Of a DNA stretch of 64,000 nt, positions 50,752 to 60,205 are shown piece after piece. Made by a program: the position numbers and the translations under genes. Each line of letters begins with the position of its first letter. Position 1 is the stretch's first letter. Under the pieces are notes generated by a model. It worked only from the letters and a program-made list of their open reading frames with translations. It did not search any database and was not told where the DNA came from. This DNA is from JBJXGV01 sp046160485 (lineage in GTDB: Bacteria > Orphanbacterota > Orphanbacteria > JBJXGV01), in NCBI GenBank assembly GCA_046160485.1, contig JBJXGV010000021.1:1-64000 (forward strand), given 5' to 3'.

Positions 50752-51072
50752 CTACGCGTTCTTGAGCGAGACGATCTTGTTGTAGATCTTCCCGATCGTG
50801 TAGCCGACGGCGTAGCCGAGGATCGCGGCGTAGAAGAGGCCGATGAACGCGCCCTTCACGGTGACCGAGTAGCCGATGAAGTATTGGCCGAGTAGCGCGA
50901 GGTGCGGACCGGGGTTCGGCCCGCCTTTGAGCACGAGCACGATCGTCGCGAGAAACAGAATGCCGCCCGCGATCGCGCCCGCGACGACGCCGAGCGTCCC
51001 CGCGTTGAGGCGAGCAACCGCTCGCATGAGAGCTTCTTCTTCGGTGATTTCGCGCCGGACATCTGTCGTCAT
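50752..51072 (-). CDS. Small two-segment membrane protein, unknown function (paralogue A)
   Basis: A 106-residue protein. The ATG at 51072 is preceded by GAGGA at about ten bases. A short charged N-terminus (REITEEEALMRAVARLNAG) is followed by membrane segment 1 (LGVVAGAIAGGILFLATIVL), a loop KGGPNPGPHLALLGQYFIGY and segment 2 in VKGAFIGLFYAAILGYAVGY. The second half aligns with the neighbour at 51102: G-P-x-L-x-L-L-G-Q-Y, then V-T-x-x-G-A-F-I-G-L-x-Y. It is probably an inner-membrane protein. I do not recognise a characterised family. A GC-rich hairpin (CCCCC-GGGA-GGGGG at 50726-50739) follows its stop. Confidence 0.7.
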   Translation of the reverse strand: MTTDVRREITEEEALMRAVARLNAGTLGVVAGAIAGGILFLATIVLVLKGGPNPGPHLALLGQYFIGYSVTVKGAFIGLFYAAILGYAVGYTIGKIYNKIVSLKNA

Positions 51073-51101
51073 CACGTTGTCATCCTCGTTCGGATTAAAG
51101 G

Positions 51102-51473
51102 CTAGACGTAGTCGAGAAACTTTCGCTTCTCGGCGCGTGTGGCCGCGCTCTTCGCCTTCGCGATGAACTGCGCGGTCGTCATGTTTTTCAGGTGCGCGGT
51201 GGCCCAGCCGGTGACGAAGCCGAACACCGCGCCGTACGCGAGGCCGATGAACGCTCCGGGCCACGTGACTTGGAAACCAGGCAAGTACTGTCCGAGGAGG
51301 CCGAGCGTCGGGCCGACGATCGCGCCGCCTCGCATGAGGAGCCAGGCGGACGCGAAGAAGAGACCGGCGGCGAACACCGCGCCGGTGGCGCAACCGAACG
51401 CGACGCGGTCGATCGGCGCGAACGCGCGCGCGAGAATGCGAAGCTGCGAGCTTGGCGCGTTCTCTTGACTCAT
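51102..51473 (-). CDS. Small two-segment membrane protein, unknown function (paralogue B)
   Basis: A 123-residue protein. The start is ATG 51473, with AGAGGAC about eight bases upstream; the frame is open to 51566 without a ribosome site. Segment 1 is FGCATGAVFAAGLFFASAWL, the loop is RGGAIVGPTLGLLGQYLPGF and segment 2 is WPGAFIGLAYGAVFGFVTGW. A basic C-terminus (AKSAATRAEKRKFLDYV) follows. The core matches paralogue A, 29 bases downstream, so the pair looks like a tandem duplication whose products may form a heteromer. Both ends differ from A. Function cannot be named. Confidence 0.7.
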   Translation of the reverse strand: MSQENAPSSQLRILARAFAPIDRVAFGCATGAVFAAGLFFASAWLLMRGGAIVGPTLGLLGQYLPGFQVTWPGAFIGLAYGAVFGFVTGWATAHLKNMTTAQFIAKAKSAATRAEKRKFLDYV

Positions 51474-51590
51474 CGTTGTGTCCTCTTGGTTCAGCGGAAT
51501 CACCGACGCGGTCATCGGCGCGGCGCGGCGTGTGGCGTGCATCGATCTCCTCGTTGGCGGACGCATACTATCATCGGCTTTTTTGATGTG

Positions 51591-52685
51591 TCAAACGAGA
51601 GGGTTTGCCGAGGTCAGCGGCGAACGCGCCGTCGCTTCGAGGAGGGGCCCCACCGCGCGAAGTAACGCGCGGCCTGGCGCCGTCGCGCGAATCCGCTCGT
51701 AGAGACGAGTTGCCGCGCGTGCGTCCGCGAGGTTCGACAGGGTCGCCGGCTCCACGCGGATCGATTCGAACCCGGCGCCGCGAAGAAGCTGCTCGATGTC
51801 TCCGGCCGAAAGTGGAAAGACCTCGCGATAGTCGACGCCGCGCAGCGCGCGCGCGACGACTGGCCGGAGCGTGCGCGGCAAGAACCCGAGCGCCGGGATA
51901 CGAGCGTGCGGCTCGAGCGCGATCGAGTAGCGATTCGGACTCGTTTGATGGAGCAAGCCTCCTTGAGCGAGCACGCGCCGAAACTCGTCGAGCGCCCCGC
52001 GCGGGTCGCGAAGGTGATCGAGCACGTCGTCGCCGACGACGGCGTGCATTGTCTGCGCGCGGAGAGGAAGCGCGTTGGCCGAGGCCGCGACGAGGAACGG
52101 CGCGCGCTCGCCCAGGCCCATCTCCTCGAAGCGGCGCCGCGCGATGACGAGCCAGCGGAGCGCGACATCGAAGCCGATGCTATCGAAGCCAAGCGACGCG
52201 GCCGCTGCGGCGAGCGCGCCGGATCCGCAACCTGCGTCGAGAACGACGCGCCCCGCGGTGCCGTCCGGCGTCACGCCGCTCTCTGCGGGCGCGCCCGCGG
52301 GACCGACTACGCGTAACACCATCCACGTTTCGCGCGCGATCGGGCGCGTGACGCCGAGTGCGTAGCGCGCGGCGACAGGAGCCGGCGTTCCCGGCGTCTC
52401 CTCCCAATACGCACAGACGGTTTTCGCAAAGCCCCCGCCGCGCGCACGCTCGAGTACGCGCGCGATTTTCGCGACCTCGTCGTCGATCGAGATCCACGGG
52501 TCTGGTTCGAGGCGAAAATCCGGGATGCCGAAGCGAATCGGGTAGATGGCTGGACAGGCGCTGCATGTGATCGAGCCGCCGGCCGCGCGCGCCGCATTGC
52601 CCGTCGCGAACGCGCCCGCGGGCACCGCGACACCGCCGCGGCAGCGAGGGCAAACGAGCATCGCGGCGAGGTCGGCGTGAGGCAT
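51591..52685 (-). CDS. SAM-dependent methyltransferase with N-terminal zinc ribbon
   Basis: A 364-residue protein. The N-terminus is a Trm112-like zinc ribbon with CPRC (Cys12, Cys15) and CSAC (Cys41, Cys44), then AIYPIRFGIPDFR. The methyltransferase core (~150-300) has VVLDAGCGSGALAAAAASLG (motif I), SIGFDVA, VVGDDVLDHLRDPRGALDEF and RRVLAQGGLLHQTSPNRY. This fusion is common in glycan and lipid clusters. It lies four bases after the polysaccharide deacetylase gene and ends the minus-strand cluster that begins near 57534. The substrate is probably a sugar or lipid carrier; that is inferred from context. Confidence 0.82.
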   Translation of the reverse strand: MPHADLAAMLVCPRCRGGVAVPAGAFATGNAARAAGGSITCSACPAIYPIRFGIPDFRLEPDPWISIDDEVAKIARVLERARGGGFAKTVCAYWEETPGTPAPVAARYALGVTRPIARETWMVLRVVGPAGAPAESGVTPDGTAGRVVLDAGCGSGALAAAAASLGFDSIGFDVALRWLVIARRRFEEMGLGERAPFLVAASANALPLRAQTMHAVVGDDVLDHLRDPRGALDEFRRVLAQGGLLHQTSPNRYSIALEPHARIPALGFLPRTLRPVVARALRGVDYREVFPLSAGDIEQLLRGAGFESIRVEPATLSNLADARAATRLYERIRATAPGRALLRAVGPLLEATARSPLTSANPLV

Positions 52686-52689
52686 CGCG

Positions 52690-53448
52690 CTAGCCGTGCG
52701 CGGAGCGGAGCCGGCGGAGGACTGCGCGCGCGCGCAGATAGGCGCGAGTCGCGGCGGAGTCGAGCGATTCGACGAGCCGTACGTCGCGCAGGTAGTACGC
52801 GTCGATGCGCTCGAGGAGAAACGGATCGCTCGATGCGCTCGCGAACCCCATGCGCGTGGAGCACGCCGCGTCGCAGCACGCGGCGATGGCGTCGCGGACC
52901 GCGGCGTTCTGTGCACCGTAAGGGTACGCGAACACGCGTACCGGGCGACCGATCGTCTCTGCGAGCGCGCGACACGATCCGCCAGCTTCGAGCGCGAGCA
53001 CGGCGGGGGCCAGCTCGGTCAGACGCGCGTGCGTCATCGAGTGCGCGCCGATCTCCACGCCTTCGTCGGCGAGTTCGCGGAGCGCCGCGCCGGTCAGAAG
53101 CGGCTCGCCGCCCAGCGTGCCCGCCCCCGAATCCCACGTGTTGCTTGCGATAGCGCGCTCGCCGAGTGCGAAGAGCGTTGCGCCGAGTCGGGCGCTCTTC
53201 AGTGCGGGCCACGCGTGTTTTGCGAAGTTTGCGTACCCGTCGTCGAAGGTGAGCGCGATCGTGCGCGCCGGGAGCGCCTCGCGCTTTCGCAGCGCGCGCG
53301 CAATCGCGGCGATGCCCGCCGTGCGCCAGCCGCCGCGCGCCAGCGCCGCGACGTGCGCCGCGAAGAGCGCCGGCGCCGTCGACAGAATCGTGCCGCGGTC
53401 GTCGATCGAGTGGTACGTGATGATCGGAACGCGAATCGCGGCCGTCAT
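52690..53448 (-). CDS. Polysaccharide deacetylase (NodB domain)
   Basis: A 252-residue protein. The start is ATG 53448, overlapping the upstream glycosyltransferase stop (ATGA); the frame is open slightly further. NodB motifs are VPIITYHSID, motif 1 LTFDDGYANF (Asp69, Asp70) and motif 2 GAHSMTHARL (His136, His140), with FAYPYGAQN as motif 3. The metal-binding Asp-His-His triad is therefore intact. Carbohydrate esterase family 4 enzymes remove N-acetyl groups from chitin-like, peptidoglycan or exopolysaccharide chains. In this cluster a surface glycan is the likely substrate. No export signal is evident, which suggests cytoplasmic or non-classical localisation. Confidence 0.88.
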   Translation of the reverse strand: MTAAIRVPIITYHSIDDRGTILSTAPALFAAHVAALARGGWRTAGIAAIARALRKREALPARTIALTFDDGYANFAKHAWPALKSARLGATLFALGERAIASNTWDSGAGTLGGEPLLTGAALRELADEGVEIGAHSMTHARLTELAPAVLALEAGGSCRALAETIGRPVRVFAYPYGAQNAAVRDAIAACCDAACSTRMGFASASSDPFLLERIDAYYLRDVRLVESLDSAATRAYLRARAVLRRLRSAHG

Positions 53449-54662
53449 CGTCGCGCCGCAGTGCGGGTGAAGAGTTCGATGAGAATGTCCGCCGCGCGGT
53501 CCCACGAGAAGTGGCGCGCGCGAGCGAGCCCAGCGGCGCTCAATCGTGCGCGGACATCCGCGTTCTCGAGCACGTCGCGCAGCGCGCGTGCGATCGCCGC
53601 GTCATCGCTCGGGTCGAAGAAGAGCGCGGCGTCGCCGAGGACTTCGGGAAGGGACCCGGCGCGGCTTGCGACGACGGGCGTGCCCGACGCCATCGCCTCG
53701 ACGGCCGGAAGCCCGAAGCCCTCGTTGAACGACGGAAACGCGAGGACGCTCGCCCCATTGTAGAGTCGCGCGAGAAGTTCGTCGTCGATGTAACCGGTGA
53801 GCACGACGCGTTGGGCGAGCTGTTCGCTCGCGACGAGTTCACTCACTTCCGCGAGGCTCGACGTGAAGACGTCCTGGCCGCCTGTGTCGCCGGCGAGAAC
53901 GAGCCGCAGTTGCGCGTGGCGCGCATCACGCGCCAGCGACGCGAACGCGCGCACCAGTCGAGCGAGATTCTTGTGGGGACTCACGCCGCCGACGTGAAGG
54001 ATGTACCCGTCGCGCGGCGACACTCCGATCGAACGCAATCGCGAGACGTCGGCGTCGCTCAATTCGCGCGGCGCAAAACACGACGCCGCCGCCTCGGGAA
54101 GCACGGTGATTCGGTCTGCGGCAACGCCCAGGTGCGCGACCATCGCGGCCTTCGCGTTTTCCGAAACGGTCACGAGCGCGCGCGACTGCCGAATCGAAAG
54201 CCACTCCTTCGCGCGCCAGAAAAGCCGCGCTCGCGGATTCGAGAAGATCAGTTCCGGGTGAAGCGCGGTCGTCGCGTCGTGAATCGCGACGATCACCGGG
54301 ATCGGTTTCGGAATTGGGAAGAACGTGTAGTTCGTCGGGAAGAAGAAGAGGTCGAGCGGCTCGTTCATCACGGCGAACGACATCTTCATGACGTCCGCGA
54401 TGCGGCGGCTGCCGTCGGCGGATGCGGCGCGCGCGGGCGCCTCGCGCGTGGCGACGACGACGCGCTCGGCCGCCGCGGGCAAATCGTCCGCGCGCGCGGA
54501 TTCGGGATCGAGGAAGAAGACGTAGCGATTCGCGGTGTCGCGCCGTACGAGAGCCGTGACGAGTTCGCGCGTGAAACGACCGAAGCCGCGGCAGTTGATC
54601 CAAGACGCGAGGTCGATGCCGATGCGAAGCGGACGCGCGTGAGCGTTTCGCGTCACGACCAT
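53445..54662 (-). CDS. GT4-type glycosyltransferase (GT-B fold, group 1)
   Basis: A 405-residue protein. The start is ATG 54662, just after GGAGA; it overlaps the end of the GT2 gene by ten bases. The N-terminal domain has RIGIDLASWINCRGFGRFTR and DLFFFPTNYTFFPI. The C-terminal nucleotide-sugar domain has YILHVGGVSPHKNLARLVRA, RVVLTGYIDDELLARLYNGA and the EX7E motif in FNEGFGLPAVEAMASGTPVV. This is the typical retaining GT4 layout. It acts in the cytoplasm, adding a sugar to a lipid-linked glycan. It is flanked by a deacetylase gene and GT2 genes with overlapping ends, so it is part of one transcript. Confidence 0.9.
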   Translation of the reverse strand: MVVTRNAHARPLRIGIDLASWINCRGFGRFTRELVTALVRRDTANRYVFFLDPESARADDLPAAAERVVVATREAPARAASADGSRRIADVMKMSFAVMNEPLDLFFFPTNYTFFPIPKPIPVIVAIHDATTALHPELIFSNPRARLFWRAKEWLSIRQSRALVTVSENAKAAMVAHLGVAADRITVLPEAAASCFAPRELSDADVSRLRSIGVSPRDGYILHVGGVSPHKNLARLVRAFASLARDARHAQLRLVLAGDTGGQDVFTSSLAEVSELVASEQLAQRVVLTGYIDDELLARLYNGASVLAFPSFNEGFGLPAVEAMASGTPVVASRAGSLPEVLGDAALFFDPSDDAAIARALRDVLENADVRARLSAAGLARARHFSWDRAADILIELFTRTAARR

Positions 54663-55600
54663 TTCTCCGGACTCGAACCGGCGCCCGCGAGCGCGCCGAG
54701 CGATTCGCCGGCCGCCCACGCGACCGCAAGCGGCAGCGTCCACGGGTACGCGCTCCAGAGCCGCCGGCCGTGTGAGCCCGCGCGCGAGATCGATCGCGCG
54801 ATGCGCAGCGCGATGAGCGGAACGAGTAGCGCCCCCGCCGCCGCGATCGCAAACCGCGCGAGCCCGCGTCCGCGGTGGCGAATCCCGCCGTACGTGCGGC
54901 CGTGGTGGAAGCGATCGCTCATGGCGCGCGCGAGCGTCGTGCGCGCGCCGTACACGACGAGCGCGGCAGGTTCGAAGCTCACGCGCGCTCCACGCTCCGC
55001 CGAGCGTGCGTTGAAAAATGTTTCGTAGAGACCGTCGCGCCACGCATCGTGATTCGCATCGAGGAGCGCGCGCGAGTACGACAGATTGCAGCCCGGCAGA
55101 TGGAGCGCCTCGTGCGCTGCGCCGCCGTCGCTCGGAAGATACGCGCCGAACTCGACGAGAAACGCCGCGGCGCTCGCGGCGGGAAGCCCCGGCGCGGGAA
55201 TGACGCTGCCGCCGACCGCCGCGTCGCCGCGCGCGTGCGCGCTTCGGATCGCTCGCGCCCACCCTGGCGCCGGCACGCACGTGTCCTCGATGATCGCGAT
55301 CACCTCACCGCGCGCTTCCGCGATTCCGCGAGCGCGGCGCCGCGGCACGTTCCCCGTTTCGTTGACAACGCGCGCACCCGTGCACAGCGCCGAGAGGTTG
55401 CGCGCGTCGGCGTTCGCGTCTTCCGTGCGCCTCACGACGATCACCTCAGAGGGCGGCTCCGGGTTCTGCAGCGCGAGCGCGCCGAGCGTCTGTTCCAAGA
55501 GCGGTGCCCCAGCGATCGAAATGATCACGACGCTCAATGTCGGCAGCGGCGCACGCGTGGCGGACGAATCGTCGGGCGTTGTTATGGGATCCCTCGTCAC
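54653..55600 (-). CDS. GT2 family glycosyltransferase, membrane-bound
   Basis: A 315-residue protein with a GTG start that overlaps the stop of the GT2 gene upstream. The GT-A core begins PTLSVVIISIAGAPLLEQTL; the acidic motif is VIAIIEDTCVPAPGW. RFHHGRTYGG precedes C-terminal membrane segments (LARFAIAAAGALLVPLIALR and YPWTLPLAVAWAAGESLGAL). The end WAAGESLGALAG is the signature shared by four GT2s in the window. LHLPGCNLSYSR fits the acceptor-binding region. Donor and acceptor are unknown. It is part of a row of three GT2 genes. Confidence 0.85.
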   Translation of the reverse strand: MTRDPITTPDDSSATRAPLPTLSVVIISIAGAPLLEQTLGALALQNPEPPSEVIVVRRTEDANADARNLSALCTGARVVNETGNVPRRRARGIAEARGEVIAIIEDTCVPAPGWARAIRSAHARGDAAVGGSVIPAPGLPAASAAAFLVEFGAYLPSDGGAAHEALHLPGCNLSYSRALLDANHDAWRDGLYETFFNARSAERGARVSFEPAALVVYGARTTLARAMSDRFHHGRTYGGIRHRGRGLARFAIAAAGALLVPLIALRIARSISRAGSHGRRLWSAYPWTLPLAVAWAAGESLGALAGAGSSPEKWS

Positions 55601-56496
55601 TCGATTCGCGACAGGCTATCGCCTGGCCCGAAGAGGTAGCCCGCGAACTCTCCGATCGCCCACATCATCAAGAAGGGCACGAGCGCAGGGAGCGATGCGG
55701 CGTAGCGCGCGCGATTCCGTCCTTTGCGCATCACCTCTCGCGTGATGCGGTACGCCAGGAGCACGGGGAGGATCGCGGTGGCCGCCGCGTAGATCGCGCG
55801 CTTCGCGAGCGGCGCGCCCGCGACACGCGTTCCGGCGTAGTAGCGCGAGTAGACGAATCGCTGACCCAAGAAGTAGAAGAATCCAAAGCGCTTCGTGTGG
55901 ACGACCACGATGCGCGGCGACGACACGAAACGCACGCCCTCCGCAACGAGCCGCGGGTGCACGAGGCCTTCCCAGAAGCCCTCTTCCATGATCGCGCGGT
56001 GCCGCGCGAGCAGCTCGCGTTTGTAGCCGACGTTCACGCCGGGAATATCCGTCGATTCTCCGTCCGGGACCGGACTCATGTTTCGTGCGTACTCGCAGAA
56101 GTAGACCGCCCAGTCGATGATGCGGTCGCGGCATCCGTTCTCGACGGGCCCGCCGACGACGCCCGCGTCCGCGTGATGCGCGCGCAGAATCTCTTCGATC
56201 CAATTCTTATCGGGGACGCAGTGATCTTCCGTGACGGCGACGATGGAAGCGCGGGATGCGTCGAACGCCGCGGTGCGCAGAATCGGAATCGACGTGCGCC
56301 GCGGAAAGGGGAGCACGCGCACGCTCGGGAATCGGCGGGAGAGTTCGGCGCGCGCCGCGTCGCTTGTCGCGTCGGCGACGATCACCTCGGCGAGCGCGGC
56401 GCCGCTCTGCGCGGCCAGCGCGTCGAGGCACGCTTCGATCATCGGACTCCCGTTGACGTTCGCCACAAGGACGGAGATTTGCGGCCTCTCGAGCAA
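55597..56496 (-). CDS. GT2 family glycosyltransferase, membrane-bound (TTG start)
   Basis: A 299-residue protein. The start codon is TTG at 56496, supported by AAGGAG six bases upstream and by the domain beginning at once (RPQISVLVANVNGSPMIEAC). The acidic motif is VAVTEDHCVPDKNW. The acceptor region is IPGVNVGYKRELL, followed by the strand FVSSPRIVVVHTKRFGF. The C-terminus has membrane segments (AIYAAATAILPVLLAYRI and LVPFLMMWAIGEFAGYLF) and ends in the shared WAIGEFAGYLFG signature. It overlaps the next GT2 by four bases. Likely role: stepwise assembly of a surface glycan. Confidence 0.85.
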   Translation of the reverse strand: MLERPQISVLVANVNGSPMIEACLDALAAQSGAALAEVIVADATSDAARAELSRRFPSVRVLPFPRRTSIPILRTAAFDASRASIVAVTEDHCVPDKNWIEEILRAHHADAGVVGGPVENGCRDRIIDWAVYFCEYARNMSPVPDGESTDIPGVNVGYKRELLARHRAIMEEGFWEGLVHPRLVAEGVRFVSSPRIVVVHTKRFGFFYFLGQRFVYSRYYAGTRVAGAPLAKRAIYAAATAILPVLLAYRITREVMRKGRNRARYAASLPALVPFLMMWAIGEFAGYLFGPGDSLSRIE

Positions 56497-56547
56497 TCAA
56501 GGCTCCTTGCGGTGTGATGATCGCGTGACTTCGCGGAAGAGCGCCGG

Positions 56548-57534
56548 TCAGTATACCTCGCGGCAACTTCGCCCGCGACCGAGGAGCGCACCGGCCGCTT
56601 CGCCGAGCCCCCACGAGACGGCGACGATCGCGAGCGGGAGCGCGCAGCGCACGACCTGCGTGCGCAGTACGGGGCGCGCGAGCAGGCGCCGGAACAGCCG
56701 CACGATCACGAGCGCGGGCAAGAGCGGCGCGAGCACGCGATACGCGGCGCGCGACTTCACCACGCCATGCTCGAGGCGCTGCGCCGCGAAACACCGCCCG
56801 AAGTGAAATCGATCGCGGAGGAGTCGCCCGAGCGAAATGCGCCGGCGGAAAACGACGATCATCTCCGGCGCACAGCGCAATTGGCGCCTCTCCGCCGCAA
56901 GCCGCGCATTGACGAAGTATTTCAGGAGCCCGTCCGCCTCATGCTCAGCCGGCTCTCCCAGCATCTCGCGGCGGTACGCAATGTTGTTCCCGCTGAGTGC
57001 GTGCGCCGGACCCGCGGCGACGGGCGGCAGGAATTCTCCGTAGTCGAAGAGAAACGACGTCCAGCCGGTGATGGTTTTCGCGGTGCCGTTCATGACGGCG
57101 CCCGCCGCGACGTCCGCCCCGCCCTCGATCGCGCGCCGGAGCGCCGCGACCCATCCGGGCTTCACCTTGCAGTGCGCGTCGGTGAACGCGACGATGGCGC
57201 CTCGCGACCGGGCGAACGCGGCCGCGCGCAGCACGGCGAGATTCGGCGCGCCCGGGCGATCGTCGACCCGCACGACCTCCACCCACGGAAACTGCGTCTC
57301 GACGATGGTCGCGACCGGATCGGAGTTCGGCACCGCGACGATCACCTCGACGTTCGCCGGGGCCGCCTCCCGCTCGAGCGACTCCAGACACGCCTCGATG
57401 CACTCGACCGCGTCGCGCGCGCCGATGAGCACCGAGACCACCGCGCCGGCGTAATCCTTGACGGGCTGAGTGCTCGGCGCCGCCGCGGTTGCGCCCCGGC
57501 TCCGCGCGCTCGCGCCCTTCTTCCGCCGTGTCAA
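56548..57534 (-). CDS. GT2 family glycosyltransferase, membrane-bound (probable TTG start)
   Basis: A 328-residue protein from TTG 57534, chosen because GGAG lies five bases upstream and the next gene also uses TTG. ATG 57597 or 57618 are in-frame alternatives that would add 21 or 28 residues. The GT-A core starts VVSVLIGARDAVECIEACLE; the acidic motif is IVAFTDAHCKVKPGW. The acceptor region is ALSGNNIAYRREML, followed by RFHFGRCFAAQR. C-terminal membrane segments (VLAPLLPALVIVRLF and LPLAIVAVSWGLGEAAGALL) end in the shared WGLGEAAGALLG signature. It is the first gene of the third glycan cluster. I see no clear promoter in the ~250 bases to dnaK. Confidence 0.8.
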   Translation of the reverse strand: MTRRKKGASARSRGATAAAPSTQPVKDYAGAVVSVLIGARDAVECIEACLESLEREAAPANVEVIVAVPNSDPVATIVETQFPWVEVVRVDDRPGAPNLAVLRAAAFARSRGAIVAFTDAHCKVKPGWVAALRRAIEGGADVAAGAVMNGTAKTITGWTSFLFDYGEFLPPVAAGPAHALSGNNIAYRREMLGEPAEHEADGLLKYFVNARLAAERRQLRCAPEMIVVFRRRISLGRLLRDRFHFGRCFAAQRLEHGVVKSRAAYRVLAPLLPALVIVRLFRRLLARPVLRTQVVRCALPLAIVAVSWGLGEAAGALLGRGRSCREVY

Positions 57535-57787
57535 AATCGCTCCATCGTGATCGCGCGCACCTCGCGGTCGCCGTCGTAGTGGCAGACATGTGCCCATGCG
57601 GCACACCAGCCGATCCACGCCTCGCGCCGCCGCGTGGGATCATCGGCCGATGGCACAACGGTTTGCAAGAAGAATGAACCGGCTGGCAAACAATTCGCAA
57701 TGCTCGCTCGCGCGTTCATCTTAATTACGCCGCACCGTACGTCTGAAATCGTCGCTCCGATCTGAACGACCAAGGAGGTTCTTAATA

Positions 57788-59731
<1,944 letters not shown>

Positions 59732-59787
59732 TTCACCGAACAACGCGCGCACCGGTCTCGTGCGCACCAAAGAAAGGAGTCATAGAA

Positions 59788-60105
59788 GTGAGTAGCACCA
59801 AGACAGCCTCAACAGCCACCATCAAGCCGCTCCGCGATCGCATTCTCGTGAAGAGGCTCGCGGCGGAAGAGAAGACGAAGGGCGGAATCATTCTTCCCGA
59901 CACGGCGAAGGAGAAGCCGCAAGAGGGCAAGGTCGTCGCGATCGGCACCGGCAAGATCGACGACAGCGGCAAGAAGATCGACCTGACCGTGAAGGTCGGA
60001 GACCGCGTGCTCTTCGGTTCGTACGCTGGCAACGAGGTCCGCATCAACGGCGAGGAATACCTGATCATGCGCGAGGAAGAGGTCTTCGGCGTTATCGAGG
60101 CCTAG
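59788..60105 (+). CDS. groES: Co-chaperonin GroES
   Basis: A 105-residue protein with a GTG start and AAAGGAG about eight bases upstream. Typical features are IKPLRDRILVKRLAAEEKTK, the mobile loop KGGIILPDTAKEKPQEG and the end DRVLFGSYAGNEVRINGEEY with YLIMREEEVFGVIE. The heptameric lid closes GroEL during folding. The N-terminus carries a short extra Ser/Thr-rich extension (SSTKTASTAT). groEL follows after 100 bases, with a hairpin in between. Confidence 0.97.
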   Translation: MSSTKTASTATIKPLRDRILVKRLAAEEKTKGGIILPDTAKEKPQEGKVVAIGTGKIDDSGKKIDLTVKVGDRVLFGSYAGNEVRINGEEYLIMREEEVFGVIEA

Positions 60106-60155
60106 GCCCCGACGAACTGTCGCGCGCGAACTCGCAACGCGTTACAACACAATGT

Positions 60156-60180
60156 CGCCCAGGCCGCGTGGCCTCGGGCG
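60156..60180 (+). promoter_or_regulatory. Hairpin between groES and groEL
   Basis: CGCCC-A-GGCC, loop GCGT, GGCC-TC-GGGCG: two stem blocks with a small internal loop, followed by TTCT. It could be a processing or partial-termination site that lets groEL mRNA outlast groES; mRNA cleavage at this place is known in some proteobacteria. Confidence 0.4.
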
Positions 60181-60205
60181 TTCTCCCAGGAGGAATACAA
60201 ATTCA

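Noticed and set aside
57660..57787. CIRCE or sigma-32-type element before dnaK
   Set aside because: No TTAGCACTC-N9-GAGTGCTAA or CTTGAA/CCCCAT pair is present. A 6-bp inverted repeat GTTTGC...GCAAAC is too weak to call.
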